From positions 124,001-188,000 of the forward strand of contig JAPXMY010000002.1 in the NCBI GenBank assembly GCA_033808805.1: DNA of 64,000 nucleotides, read 5' to 3'. The position numbers and the translations under genes were made by a program. The first letter of the stretch is position 1, and every line of letters begins with the position of its first letter. Shown here piece after piece: positions 17,892-25,893 of this stretch. This DNA comes from UBA1783 sp033808805 (GTDB lineage: Bacteria; Bacillota_I; Bacilli_A; Erysipelotrichales; Erysipelotrichaceae). Below the pieces are notes generated by a model, which had not been told where the DNA came from, made no database searches, and saw only the letters and a list, made by a program, of their open reading frames with translations.

Positions 17892-18425
17892 GTGTTAATT
17901 ATAAGTAGGAAGAATGTGCCAGGCGATTTAGTCAATGAGAGCATCCGTTTTAGAGAAGTATTAGTTATTGCGCCTGAAGGCGAATCATTAGGAGTTATGT
18001 CTCGTAGTCAAGCCTTGAATACGGCCTATGATTACGAATTAGATTTAGTGTGTGTTGCGGAAAAAGCTAAACCACCAGTGTGCAGAATTATGGACTATGG
18101 TAAATACCGCTTTGAACAACAAAAGAAAGCTAAAGAAGCAAAAAGAAATCAACATGTTACTGAAGTAAAAGGAGTTAGACTGTCTCCGGTAATTGATACT
18201 AATGATTTCAATACCAAGGTCAGGCAGGCAAAAGGCTGGCTTGAAGATGGTAACAGAGTTAAAGTTGATATGCGTTTTAGAGGAAGAATGATGACTCGAC
18301 AAGATGTTGGTAAAAAGGTTATGGAAGACTTCATTACTGAATTAAGTGAAGTAAGTAGTGTTGATAGAAAACCTAAACTGGAAGGCAATACAATGTCTTG
18401 TACATTAACGCCAATTAAAAAATAG
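17892..18425 (+). CDS. infC: Translation initiation factor IF-3
   Basis: IF-3 with the N-terminal domain (LVNESIRFREVLVIAPEGESLGVMS), a Lys-rich linker helix and the C-terminal domain (VRLSPVIDTNDFNTKVRQA). It binds the 30S subunit and checks initiator tRNA and start codon. No ATG lies near the expected start. GTG 17892 overlaps the ribosome site AAAGAGG. In-frame ATT 17898 or ATA 17901 are better spaced and match the AUU start known for other infC genes, where IF-3 discriminates against its own message. The longest frame is given here; the true start may be 6-9 bases later. First gene of infC-rpmI-rplT. Confidence 0.95.
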   Translation: MLIISRKNVPGDLVNESIRFREVLVIAPEGESLGVMSRSQALNTAYDYELDLVCVAEKAKPPVCRIMDYGKYRFEQQKKAKEAKRNQHVTEVKGVRLSPVIDTNDFNTKVRQAKGWLEDGNRVKVDMRFRGRMMTRQDVGKKVMEDFITELSEVSSVDRKPKLEGNTMSCTLTPIKK

Positions 18426-18444
18426 TGAAAGGAAAAATTAGATT

Positions 18445-18639
18445 ATGCCAAAAATGAAAACAAAAAGAGGCTTAGCTAAAAGAGTTAAAGTTACAGGTAC
18501 TGGTAAGCTAAAAAGAGGCCGTGCGTATACATCTCATTTAGCGCCTAGAAAATCACAAAAACAAAAAAGACAATTAAGAAAGGCTGCATTAGTTTCTAAA
18601 AGCGATTACAAACGCATTAAGTTACTAATTCAAAAGTAG
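18445..18639 (+). CDS. rpmI: 50S ribosomal protein L35
   Basis: A 64-residue, very basic protein with the L35 pattern MPKMKTKRGLAKR near the N terminus and HLAPRKS in the middle. It is the second gene of the infC operon, 20 bases after infC, with a GAAAGGA ribosome site. Confidence 0.97.
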   Translation: MPKMKTKRGLAKRVKVTGTGKLKRGRAYTSHLAPRKSQKQKRQLRKAALVSKSDYKRIKLLIQK

Positions 18640-18653
18640 GAGGATAGATAAGT

Positions 18654-19022
18654 ATGGCAAGAGTAAAAAGAGGTTACACAAAAAATAGACGTCGTAATAA
18701 AGTTTTAAAATTAGCTAAAGGTTATTTCGGTTCTAAACATGCTTTATATCGCACTGCTAATGAACAGGTAATGCGTTCATTAAGATATGCATATAGAGAC
18801 AGAAAAAACTTAAAGAGAGAAATGAGAAAATTATGGATTGCTCGTATCAATGCTGCAGCTCATAACAATGATATCAATTACTCTCAATTAATGTATGGCT
18901 TAAGATTGGCTAATATTGACATTAACAGAAAAATGTTGTCAGAAATTGCAATTCATGACCCTAAAACATTTACAACTATTGTAAACAGAGCTAAAAAAGC
19001 AATCGAAAAAGCAACAGCTTAA
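18654..19022 (+). CDS. rplT: 50S ribosomal protein L20
   Basis: A 122-residue protein with the L20 motifs MARVKRGYTKNRRR and a long basic N-terminal helix, then LWIARINAAAH and the C-terminal globular part. L20 is needed for 50S assembly and represses its own operon through the leader at 17761-17879. The ribosome site is AGGAGG, and a terminator follows at 19029. Confidence 0.97.
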   Translation: MARVKRGYTKNRRRNKVLKLAKGYFGSKHALYRTANEQVMRSLRYAYRDRKNLKREMRKLWIARINAAAHNNDINYSQLMYGLRLANIDINRKMLSEIAIHDPKTFTTIVNRAKKAIEKATA

Positions 19023-19028
19023 TAAAAT

Positions 19029-19050
19029 AGACCCTGTGGGGTCTTTTGTT
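19029..19050 (+). terminator. Terminator of the infC operon
   Basis: AGACCC (19029-19034) pairs with GGGTCT (19039-19044), followed by TTTGTTTT. Confidence 0.85.
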
Positions 19051-19073
19051 TTGCAATGAAAATTAAAAAGTAA

Positions 19074-19862
19074 TCAATCAGGTTGTTTTATTATAGTTAA
19101 AGTTTCATTTTTACTGATAGATGATTCAATACTGAATAAGCTGCATTTAAATTTAGAATAATAATTTATCAGTGTTTGAGTATGATTATTTTGTTGATTC
19201 ATATAGTTGTCAACAATGTTTATTATTTTACAGTCATAGATCTCAAATAAAGTTTCAATCATTGTATTTGTTTCTTTGTTAATATCATCATTTATAATTA
19301 TAAGTGCTGAGCTATTTACCTGTATTTTGTCAATATCAGAAAGAAGAGGAAGAAAAGGAATATATCTACTAGCAATCACTCTATATGATGGACTGTATTC
19401 ATCACGAAAGATTTTTGAATGATGGATTGCTGGATAACCTTTATGGGACCATTCATTTACTGCGGTTTTAAAATCTTTAATAGAAAATGGCAGTAAGCCA
19501 TCATGAATCAATTCTTCTACAGCAAGCAGCTGATTTTTTAATTTTTCTAAACCATTAACTTCTTTTTTTGCAGAAGCATAGAACAGTTTTCCTAAAGTAT
19601 AAGGACTTAAGCCTTTTTTTAGATATAAAAGATGTACACGACTATATTTTCCATCAAGCTTTTCAACCAAATCCGCATTTTTCTGTTCAATGGCAGAAGC
19701 TTCTTTTATAATATAATCTGTAACAAAATCAAGTGAAGAAATCATATGTTCACAACCAAAACTGCTTTGAAAAAGAAATTTAAATATGTCTTGAATCTGT
19801 AATTCAGGATATTTTTTGTAGTGTTTGATTAACAGATTTTTCGTTTTTGAATTTTTGTCCAT
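19074..19862 (-). CDS. Hypothetical protein, 262 residues
   Basis: A soluble protein without signal peptide or membrane helix. The N-terminal 180 residues look like a compact helical domain, with HYKKYPELQIQDIFKFLFQ, FGCEHM and a conserved-looking HKGYPAIHHS. The last 80 residues look like a separate alpha/beta segment (SALIIINDD). I do not recognise the family. It is monocistronic, convergent with rplT. An unrelated 282-base intergenic region upstream separates it from PTS module 2. Confidence 0.6.
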   Translation of the reverse strand: MDKNSKTKNLLIKHYKKYPELQIQDIFKFLFQSSFGCEHMISSLDFVTDYIIKEASAIEQKNADLVEKLDGKYSRVHLLYLKKGLSPYTLGKLFYASAKKEVNGLEKLKNQLLAVEELIHDGLLPFSIKDFKTAVNEWSHKGYPAIHHSKIFRDEYSPSYRVIASRYIPFLPLLSDIDKIQVNSSALIIINDDINKETNTMIETLFEIYDCKIINIVDNYMNQQNNHTQTLINYYSKFKCSLFSIESSISKNETLTIIKQPD

Positions 19863-20058
19863 AAATATTACTTGGAAGTATAGTGGCTTTTTTAAAAAAT
19901 ATACTATTCTTTCGTATTTTTATTATACTATTTTTAGTGCTAAGATTAAATTTTTCAAAAAGATTAATAAATTTTTAACGTTGTTTATTTAAAATAAAAT
20001 AGTGTTTTGTTAATTTAATTGAAATAATAACAATCCAATTTTTCAAGAATGAAATTAG

Positions 20059-20087
20059 TTGCGGATTGAAAAAAAATGTGATATTTT
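20059..20087 (+). promoter_or_regulatory. Predicted promoter of PTS module 2
   Basis: TTGCGG (20059-20064) and TATTTT (20082-20087) are 17 bases apart. The predicted start point falls inside the palindrome at 20093-20119. Confidence 0.5.
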
Positions 20088-20092
20088 GAACT

Positions 20093-20119
20093 TAGTGGTA
20101 TTAATGGGGTATACCACTA
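20093..20119 (+). promoter_or_regulatory. Palindromic operator of PTS module 2
   Basis: TAGTGGTAT (20093-20101) and ATACCACTA (20111-20119) form a perfect 9-bp inverted repeat with a 9-base centre. The centre also creates a second GGTATACC palindrome (20108-20115). Sites of this kind are bound by GntR/HutC-type repressors. Its place at the transcription start suggests repression lifted by a sugar phosphate. No regulator gene is next to it. Confidence 0.65.
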
Positions 20120-20144
20120 GATAATAATAAAAAAGGAGGATTAT

Positions 20145-20924
20145 ATGAGTTTTTTACAGGCTGCTTTAATTGGAGTAGTCTCTGCTGTTTCTTATCTAGA
20201 AGGCGGCTGGCTAGGGGAATGTAAATTCAGAGAACCCGTTGTTACAGGGGCGTTAGTCGGAATAATTTTAGGTAAACCTGAGCAGGGACTGATTATTGGA
20301 GCTCAATTGCAGTTGATTTTTATGGGTGCTGCATCTATTGGACCAACAGCAGGATTGAGTGTAGGACCGGGAGGTACTATTGGGGCTGCAGTAGCTTTGG
20401 CTACAAATTCTGGAATTGAAGTTGCAATGACTTTTGCTGTTCCAGTTTCTGTGTTACTTCAGTTTATGCAAACAATTATTGATACCTTATATTCACCTAT
20501 GATGCATAGAGTGGATAGATTAATTGATGAGGGCAATAAAGAAAAGCAGATAATTGGCATTCACTACTTGAATCTTGTTATTACTATTGCAATATATTGG
20601 CTAATAACATTTGTAGCTTTATATGCAGGTAATGAAATCATAGCAAAAGTAGTTGATGGTATTCCAGCTTGGACAATAAATGGCTTGAATGCAGTAGCGA
20701 AAGTTTTACCAGCAATGGGATTTGCATTGCTTTTGAACCTATTAATGGACAAAGATATAATTCCTTATTTGATCATGGGATTTGCTCTGTCTTCATGGAT
20801 GGGTCTTTCAATGATAGCTGTAGCAACTATTGCTTTAGCAGTTGCTTTAGTTATGTATCAGATTAAGTCAAAGGATTTAGAATTAGAAAGAAGAAGCTTT
20901 TCTGATTTCGAGGAGGAACTATAA
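20145..20924 (+). CDS. PTS mannose/sorbose-family EIIC subunit (module 2)
   Basis: A 259-residue membrane protein with the EIIC pattern: EPVVTGALVGIILGKPEQG, then a Gly-rich loop, and about seven helices. It is paired with the following IID (the stop and start share a base: TAATG at 20922-20926). AAGGAGG precedes the ATG. It heads the IIC-IID-IIB-SIS-IIA operon, behind a palindromic operator. Confidence 0.92.
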   Translation: MSFLQAALIGVVSAVSYLEGGWLGECKFREPVVTGALVGIILGKPEQGLIIGAQLQLIFMGAASIGPTAGLSVGPGGTIGAAVALATNSGIEVAMTFAVPVSVLLQFMQTIIDTLYSPMMHRVDRLIDEGNKEKQIIGIHYLNLVITIAIYWLITFVALYAGNEIIAKVVDGIPAWTINGLNAVAKVLPAMGFALLLNLLMDKDIIPYLIMGFALSSWMGLSMIAVATIALAVALVMYQIKSKDLELERRSFSDFEEEL

Positions 20925-21745
20925 TGGAAAATAGAGATATTAAAAATTTACCAAAGAATGAATTTAACAGTATATTTTGGAGATCGTTTGCATTATTAGG
21001 ATCTTTCAACTATGAGAGAATGGAAGGCTTAGGATTCTTATATGCTGTAATGCCTAGTTTAAAGAGAATTTGGGGCGATGATGAAGAAGGCTATAAAGCC
21101 GCAATGCATAGACATATTGCAGCATTTAACATGACAGTTGCTCCGTCTCCATTTGTTATGGGTTTGACAGTAGCTATGGAAGAGCAGGCTAAAGAAGATG
21201 AAAATTTTGATGTTGAGTCAATCAATGCTATTAAAGTTTCTTTGATGGGACCATTAAGTGGTATTGGTGATACATTCTTCTGGGGTATCTTCAAAGTAAT
21301 AGCAACTTCTTTAGGTGTCAGTTTTGCAATTAAAGGAAGTTTTTTAGGCCCAATTATTTTATTGGTAACCTATAACCTGCCAAACTTTTTAACCAGATAT
21401 TTTGGATTAAAACTTGGGTATTCTCAAGGTACTACTTTGATGAGCAATTTACAGGAAAGTGGAATGATGGAAGTATTTACATACTGTGCTGGAATTATTG
21501 GTATGGCATCTATTGGTGCTATGGTTGCTCAATGGGTAGGAATTGTAACACCTTTACAATTTGAAATTTCCGGTTCATTAATTGTGGTACAGGATTATTT
21601 AGATGAAATTGTTCCAGAGATGTTATCTTTAGCTGCAACATTAGGCATTTATGGTTTATTAAGAAAACAAATGTCAATGGGCAAGGTAATTGTAATAGTT
21701 TCAGCAGTTGCGTTTGTATTAGGTATTTTGGGCATAATTGCTTAA
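20924..21745 (+). CDS. PTS mannose/sorbose-family EIID subunit (module 2)
   Basis: A 273-residue EIID with SFNYERMEGLGFLYAVMP near the N terminus, GPLSGIGDTFFWG in the middle and C-terminal membrane helices. It is translationally coupled to IIC by a one-base overlap, with a GAGGA ribosome site. It shares the fold but is clearly divergent from the module 1 IID at 9979, so the modules are not a recent duplication. Confidence 0.92.
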   Translation: MENRDIKNLPKNEFNSIFWRSFALLGSFNYERMEGLGFLYAVMPSLKRIWGDDEEGYKAAMHRHIAAFNMTVAPSPFVMGLTVAMEEQAKEDENFDVESINAIKVSLMGPLSGIGDTFFWGIFKVIATSLGVSFAIKGSFLGPIILLVTYNLPNFLTRYFGLKLGYSQGTTLMSNLQESGMMEVFTYCAGIIGMASIGAMVAQWVGIVTPLQFEISGSLIVVQDYLDEIVPEMLSLAATLGIYGLLRKQMSMGKVIVIVSAVAFVLGILGIIA

Positions 21746-21755
21746 GGAGGATTAA

Positions 21756-22241
21756 GTGGCAGTATTAGATTTAAGAATTGATGACAGATTAATACATGGA
21801 CAAGTGGTAAGTTTTTGGATTCCTTATCATAAGATAGATAAGATTCTTATCGTAGATGATGCAATTGTTAAGGATAAATTTAGACAAACAGCTTTAAAAT
21901 TTGGTACTCCATCTAGTGTGAAATTATCTTTTTATGATGCTGCCACTTGTGCAGATAAATTAAAAAGAAAATTGGATAGGGGTTCTAATGTAATGGTATT
22001 GTGTAATAGCCCTAGACATTTACTTGAGATGTACAATGAGGGATATACTTTTGAAAAAATTACCGTAGGAAATATTACACCACCAAAAACAGCTGAATAT
22101 CATATTAAAAAGACCTTATTCTTAACTGAAGAAGATTTATCTTATTTTAAACAACTCATTGAAAAGGGAGTAGAGGTTATAGTTCAAATTGTTCCTGATG
22201 ATACACCAGAAAATTTGGCTGACCTGATTAAAGGAATTTAA
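21756..22241 (+). CDS. PTS mannose/sorbose-family EIIB subunit (module 2)
   Basis: A 161-residue EIIB with the phosphorylation site His14 in RIDDRLIHGQV. It takes phosphate from the IIA at 23334 and gives it to the sugar in the IIC-IID channel. The start codon is GTG, set by AAGGAGG (21744-21750). It lies three bases before the SIS gene. Confidence 0.92.
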   Translation: MAVLDLRIDDRLIHGQVVSFWIPYHKIDKILIVDDAIVKDKFRQTALKFGTPSSVKLSFYDAATCADKLKRKLDRGSNVMVLCNSPRHLLEMYNEGYTFEKITVGNITPPKTAEYHIKKTLFLTEEDLSYFKQLIEKGVEVIVQIVPDDTPENLADLIKGI

Positions 22242-22243
22242 AA

Positions 22244-23320
22244 ATGGAAGCAACAGTACTTGGATATATGTATGATCAGCCAAGGGCTTTAAGAGCAACC
22301 TTTAAAGATAAAGATGTGTTTTTGAAGCCATTTGTTAAGTTGTTTCTTGAAAAAAAGTATAAAAAAGTTTTATTCTTTGGCTCAGGCACATCTTATAATG
22401 TTTCAACCTTGGCAGAGTATTATTTTAAACACCTAGTTGGTATAGATGCAGAAGCACATTATCCTACAGTTTTTATTAATTATGAAAAAGCTGATTGGAG
22501 CGGATTGTTAAAGAAAGAAGACATTTTATGTATAGGTTTTAGTCAGTCTGGCACTTCTATATCAACAATAAATGTTATGAAACACCTCAAAGAGCAAGGC
22601 TATGACACTTTAGTTTTTACTGAAGCTTTAGAAAGTGAAATAACAAAGCATGTTGATTATGTTTTACCTTTGTTGTGTGGTAAAGAAGAAACTCCACCTG
22701 AGACTAGAGGATATACAGTAACTGTTTTACAGGTGTATCTTCTTGCTCTGGAAACAGCATGGGTTCTTGAAAAAATGGAAAAAGGTGTTTATGAAAATCA
22801 TTTGAATGATACTAAGAATTTAGTGGATAATTTTGAGCTTGTTATGGAAGAATCAGAAAAATGGTATGAAGATAATGCAACAACTATAGTAAACAGTGAT
22901 AGAATATTTGCTCTTGGTTATGGGATAGATTTTAGCAGTAGTCTGGAAGCAATGCTGAAGATTGGAGAGATGCTGCGCATACCAACTTTGGGTTATGAAA
23001 TAGAGGAATTTTCACATGGTCCTACTATGGGATTAAAAGGAAATCAGACAATCTTTATGTTCGGCTCAGATGAAGCTGAATGGGAAAGATGTTTACACTT
23101 TAGAAAAGCATTTAAACAGTATACTGACAGGGTTCATTTGATAACTATGAAAGATGAAGATGTCGATTCTAGAGACCTCGTATTTTCAGTAAAAACCAAC
23201 AAATATTTAGCTCCAATAGCGTTTACGGTTCCAATGCAGTTTGTTGCTGCAAAAGGTGCCAAGGATATAGGAATAGATACAGGTATAAATCCATTCAAGA
23301 TTCAATTAGCTCATTTATAA
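22244..23320 (+). CDS. SIS-domain fructosamine/glucosamine-phosphate deglycase-like enzyme
   Basis: A 358-residue protein with two SIS domains: FFGSGTSYN and GFSQSGTSIST in the first, ALGYGIDFSSSLEAMLKIGE in the second, then EIEEFSHGPTMG with the Glu/His pair of the GlmS/FrlB/GfrEF family. Inside a complete mannose-class PTS operon this predicts cleavage or isomerisation of the phosphorylated import product, as for GfrE/GfrF on glucoselysine-6-P or fructoselysine-6-P. The actual sugar is not readable. It is related to, but clearly different from, the SIS protein at 7485-8570. Confidence 0.83.
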   Translation: MEATVLGYMYDQPRALRATFKDKDVFLKPFVKLFLEKKYKKVLFFGSGTSYNVSTLAEYYFKHLVGIDAEAHYPTVFINYEKADWSGLLKKEDILCIGFSQSGTSISTINVMKHLKEQGYDTLVFTEALESEITKHVDYVLPLLCGKEETPPETRGYTVTVLQVYLLALETAWVLEKMEKGVYENHLNDTKNLVDNFELVMEESEKWYEDNATTIVNSDRIFALGYGIDFSSSLEAMLKIGEMLRIPTLGYEIEEFSHGPTMGLKGNQTIFMFGSDEAEWERCLHFRKAFKQYTDRVHLITMKDEDVDSRDLVFSVKTNKYLAPIAFTVPMQFVAAKGAKDIGIDTGINPFKIQLAHL

Positions 23321-23333
23321 AAAGGAGTGACTT

Positions 23334-23768
23334 ATGGTAAGCGTAATAGTACTTGGTCACGGCGCTTTTGCCAGCGGAATTAAATCAGCTCTGGAATTAA
23401 TAATGGGTAAGCAAGATAACTTATATGCCATCGATTACAACGAAAACCTTGATATGCATAAATTAAGGGAAAAGATAGTTGAAATATTAAGCAAACTTGA
23501 TGATAATCAGGATGTTATAATTGCTTGTGATTTATTTCATGGCACACCGTTTAATGTATCAATGCAATTGGCTTTTGAAAATGATGGAATAAAATTGATA
23601 TATGGTACTAATTTGAATGTATTAATTGAAATAATGAATCAGCTAATGTTTACTCAAGACAATCTTGATATAGACAAAGTGGTAGAAAAAGCAAAAGATG
23701 GTATTGGTATATTTAGAGGACTGGATGAAGAAGAAGATGATGCTGAAGAGGATGATGATGTCCTTTAG
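23334..23768 (+). CDS. PTS mannose-family EIIA subunit
   Basis: A 144-residue EIIA with the phosphorylated His9 in LGHGAFASG, which receives phosphate from HPr. The typical IIA length is about 130; the extra C-terminal tail is almost purely Glu/Asp from about residue 132. AAAGGAG precedes the ATG. It is the last gene of module 2. It is the only mannose-class IIA in the window, so it may also serve module 1, which has none. Confidence 0.9.
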   Translation: MVSVIVLGHGAFASGIKSALELIMGKQDNLYAIDYNENLDMHKLREKIVEILSKLDDNQDVIIACDLFHGTPFNVSMQLAFENDGIKLIYGTNLNVLIEIMNQLMFTQDNLDIDKVVEKAKDGIGIFRGLDEEEDDAEEDDDVL

Positions 23769-23783
23769 CCTATAACCAGTCAT

Positions 23784-23843
23784 AAAATAATAAACGTTGG
23801 AAGTTATTTATTAAATTGGTAACTTTCAACGTTTTGTTATTAT
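23784..23843 (+). terminator. Terminator of PTS module 2
   Basis: A long hairpin has arms AACGTTG-G-AAGTTA and TAACTT-T-CAACGTT. Flanking AATAATA and TGTTATTAT extend the stem and give the T-rich tail. Confidence 0.82.
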
Positions 23844-23865
23844 GATTTAGTAGATTGAATATTAA

Positions 23866-23897
23866 AAAATGGATGAACAATAATTGTCATCCATTTG
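23866..23897 (-). terminator. Terminator of the minus-strand gene 23905-24498
   Basis: AAATGGATGA (23867-23876) pairs with TCATCCATTT (23887-23896). On the minus strand it is followed by a T tract (A's at 23864-23869). Confidence 0.8.
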
Positions 23898-23904
23898 TTT
23901 CTTG

Positions 23905-24498
23905 TTATTTCATCTGTTCAATTATTTCTTCAATTGAACCATAAACTCTGTTATCGACCAGACCACTGACGAAATTATTTAATTTGAATCTTTCGTTGTA
24001 GTAATTTCTAACATCGCTTTTATATAGATACATCTTTTTATTTAAAGCATAACCCATTCCAATTTCAGCTGCTGTTCCAGAATCAATTTCAATACCGTTA
24101 CAATTGGCAACCAGATAATCACAATCATAGATAGCTTTCAAATCCATAAAGAAACAAGCTCCTTTGACCAGTTCACTGCTTTTATTTGTAATTACAACTT
24201 CCTGTGGTAAGAAGGTAGTAAATCCTTTTTCTCTTAAAGCATCCGAATTAATCTGATTACTGTATCTATCTCCCTCATTGAATAGTGGACCCGCCATATA
24301 GATTTTAGGTTTTCCTGGCTCATATGGATTCATATACTTATTTAAAGCCAAAATTGTTTCTTCATCGGTAATTTCATAAGCACCTTTAACATCAACAGGA
24401 TCAGATCCGTACTTTTCTACAAAGACAGGATAGTAAAGATTGTCTTTCTTATAGAAAGCATATAATGGATCATTGTCATTACATTTGTAAAATTTCAT
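23905..24498 (-). CDS. Nucleoside 2-deoxyribosyltransferase family protein
   Basis: A 197-residue protein. The C-terminal 135 residues match the family: IYMAGPLF at the nucleotide-binding loop, CDYLVANCNGIEIDSGTAAEIGMGYAL with the catalytic Glu region (Asp-Ser-Gly-Thr-Ala-Glu), then a conserved DVRNYYN. The N-terminal 60 residues are extra. The family exchanges bases between deoxynucleosides or hydrolyses the N-glycosidic bond, in purine/pyrimidine salvage. GAAAGGGG precedes the ATG. Confidence 0.82.
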   Translation of the reverse strand: MKFYKCNDNDPLYAFYKKDNLYYPVFVEKYGSDPVDVKGAYEITDEETILALNKYMNPYEPGKPKIYMAGPLFNEGDRYSNQINSDALREKGFTTFLPQEVVITNKSSELVKGACFFMDLKAIYDCDYLVANCNGIEIDSGTAAEIGMGYALNKKMYLYKSDVRNYYNERFKLNNFVSGLVDNRVYGSIEEIIEQMK

Positions 24499-24551
24499 AT
24501 TATTCCCCTTTCTAATATCGTTGATATCATTTTATCACAAAAGCCACTGAA

Positions 24552-24581
24552 TAAATAAAAAAGATGTGTTTTCCACATCTT
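24552..24581 (-). terminator. Terminator after the 87-residue minus-strand gene
   Basis: AAGATGTG (24561-24568) pairs with CACATCTT (24574-24581), loop TTTTC, with a T-rich tail on the minus strand. Confidence 0.8.
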
Positions 24582-24614
24582 CAGATTTTAATGAATTTAA
24601 TACAAAAAAGAATA

Positions 24615-24878
24615 TTAAAATAACTTCATTCTTCCTTTTGTTAGATCTCTCTTAAATTTTTCAAAAATCTTTGGTGATAATTCAGTAGCATCATAAAACC
24701 TGAGGGCAAAATCACGATAACTTTCACCATCAACAAGAATATCACTTGGTCTGGTAACCAGCCAGTTAGAACTCTTTCCTAATCTTAAGACGATCCATCC
24801 TTCACCATATTGTTCAGATATTTCACTTTCTGTTCCTTTAACAATCGCTTGTTTAAATTCGATGTACTTAATATCCAT
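24615..24878 (-). CDS. Hypothetical protein, 87 residues
   Basis: A small soluble protein with no recognised domain. It has an N-terminal helix, a beta-rich middle with GWIVLRLGKSSNWLVTRPSD and a basic C terminus. AAAGGAGG gives a firm start. It follows plsY by 15 bases and is probably co-transcribed with it. Confidence 0.65.
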   Translation of the reverse strand: MDIKYIEFKQAIVKGTESEISEQYGEGWIVLRLGKSSNWLVTRPSDILVDGESYRDFALRFYDATELSPKIFEKFKRDLTKGRMKLF

Positions 24879-24893
24879 ATGTTTCCTCCTTTT

Positions 24894-25505
24894 TTATTTT
24901 TTCATCAACAATGTAACAGGTTTACCATTAATTCCAATTTCTTCCCCTTTTTTAAGTTTTTGAAAGTTTGGAAGGTGTTTATAGATAATTAATGAGCTTG
25001 CACCTATGGCAGCAATTATGGTAATCAGCGGCTGATTGCTTAATACACAGTAAATAGGGAAAAAAGTTACAAATACCAATGTTGCCATAACTATCCAGTT
25101 GGCTAGAAAAGATAATGCTAAGCCAACAATTACCAAAGCTACGCCGATTTTCCAGTCGACCGCAAATACCAGCCCGATATAACTGGCAAATCCTTTTCCA
25201 CCTTTAAACTGCAGATAAAAGGGAAAGATATGTCCAACAATAGCCATACATCCAGCCAAAATAGCAATACCTTCCTGTCCTGGATATAAATATCTAATTA
25301 AAAAGACCGCAATAAAGGCCTTTAAAATATCATATACAACGACCACAAAGAAAGCTGGCCAGCCCATAGTTACTTTGGCATTGGAAGCACCAGCGTTAAA
25401 TGTTCCCTTAGTTCTGATATCAAAACCCTTGATTATACCCAAGATATATGCTGGATTAATACAACCTAATCCATAACCAATTATAATTGCCAATAAATAA
25501 TTCAT
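24894..25505 (-). CDS. plsY: Glycerol-3-phosphate acyltransferase PlsY
   Basis: A 203-residue membrane enzyme with five helices that makes lysophosphatidic acid from glycerol-3-phosphate and acyl-phosphate, the first step of phospholipid synthesis. PlsY motifs seen: SNAKVTMG preceded by GTFNAGAS, and GHIFPFYLQFKGGKGFA. The first motif differs from the common GSGNPGATN form, as in second PlsY paralogs of some Firmicutes. Whether another plsY exists elsewhere cannot be seen. Confidence 0.9.
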   Translation of the reverse strand: MNYLLAIIIGYGLGCINPAYILGIIKGFDIRTKGTFNAGASNAKVTMGWPAFFVVVVYDILKAFIAVFLIRYLYPGQEGIAILAGCMAIVGHIFPFYLQFKGGKGFASYIGLVFAVDWKIGVALVIVGLALSFLANWIVMATLVFVTFFPIYCVLSNQPLITIIAAIGASSLIIYKHLPNFQKLKKGEEIGINGKPVTLLMKK

Positions 25506-25617
25506 AACAAATCCCTCACAATTTTATCTTATCATAGATTTGATTTTATGGATAAAGAAAAAAGCAAATAGTTATGCTATCATTTATTTGTAGTAAAAAT
25601 AGTATTGGAAAAGAATT

Positions 25618-25893
25618 ATGAAAGTATTGTTAACCACTTTAAATGCTAAATATATTCATAAAAATCTCGCTTTGAGATGACTTTATGTTGCCAGAGATAA
25701 AAGTCATGAAACAATTTTAAAAGAGTTCACTATTAAGGATAAATTAGAAAATATCGTTGAAAGTATTGTAGAAATTAAACCGGATTTAATCGGTTTTTCT
25801 TGCTATATCTGGAATGGGGAGCAAACTTTAAAATTAGCTAAATTAATTAAAGAAAAACTAAAAAATGTAAATATTGTTTTAGGAGGCCCTGAA
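25618..25893 (+). pseudogene. N-terminal cobalamin-binding part of radical SAM gene, cut by in-frame UGA
   Basis: From ATG 25618 the frame reads MKVLLTTLNAKYIHKNLALR and then TGA at 25678-25680. It continues without a frame change as LYVARDKSHE... into the GTG-started frame at 25894. B12-binding radical SAM proteins start with this kind of sequence, and a Trp (TGG) would fit at the stop, giving ALRWLYVA. A single G-to-A change or a sequencing error explains it. The region encodes the Rossmann-like cobalamin-binding half with DLIGFSCYIWN and LGGPEV. Confidence 0.75.

Noticed and set aside
25678..25680. Genome-wide reading of UGA as Trp
   Set aside because: Several genes end in TGA with the next gene starting at once, for example comEA/comEC (ATGA at 48898-48901) and pepT/nagA (62676), and others end in TGA at 2441, 17708, 47665 and 58287. 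UGA is a stop here.
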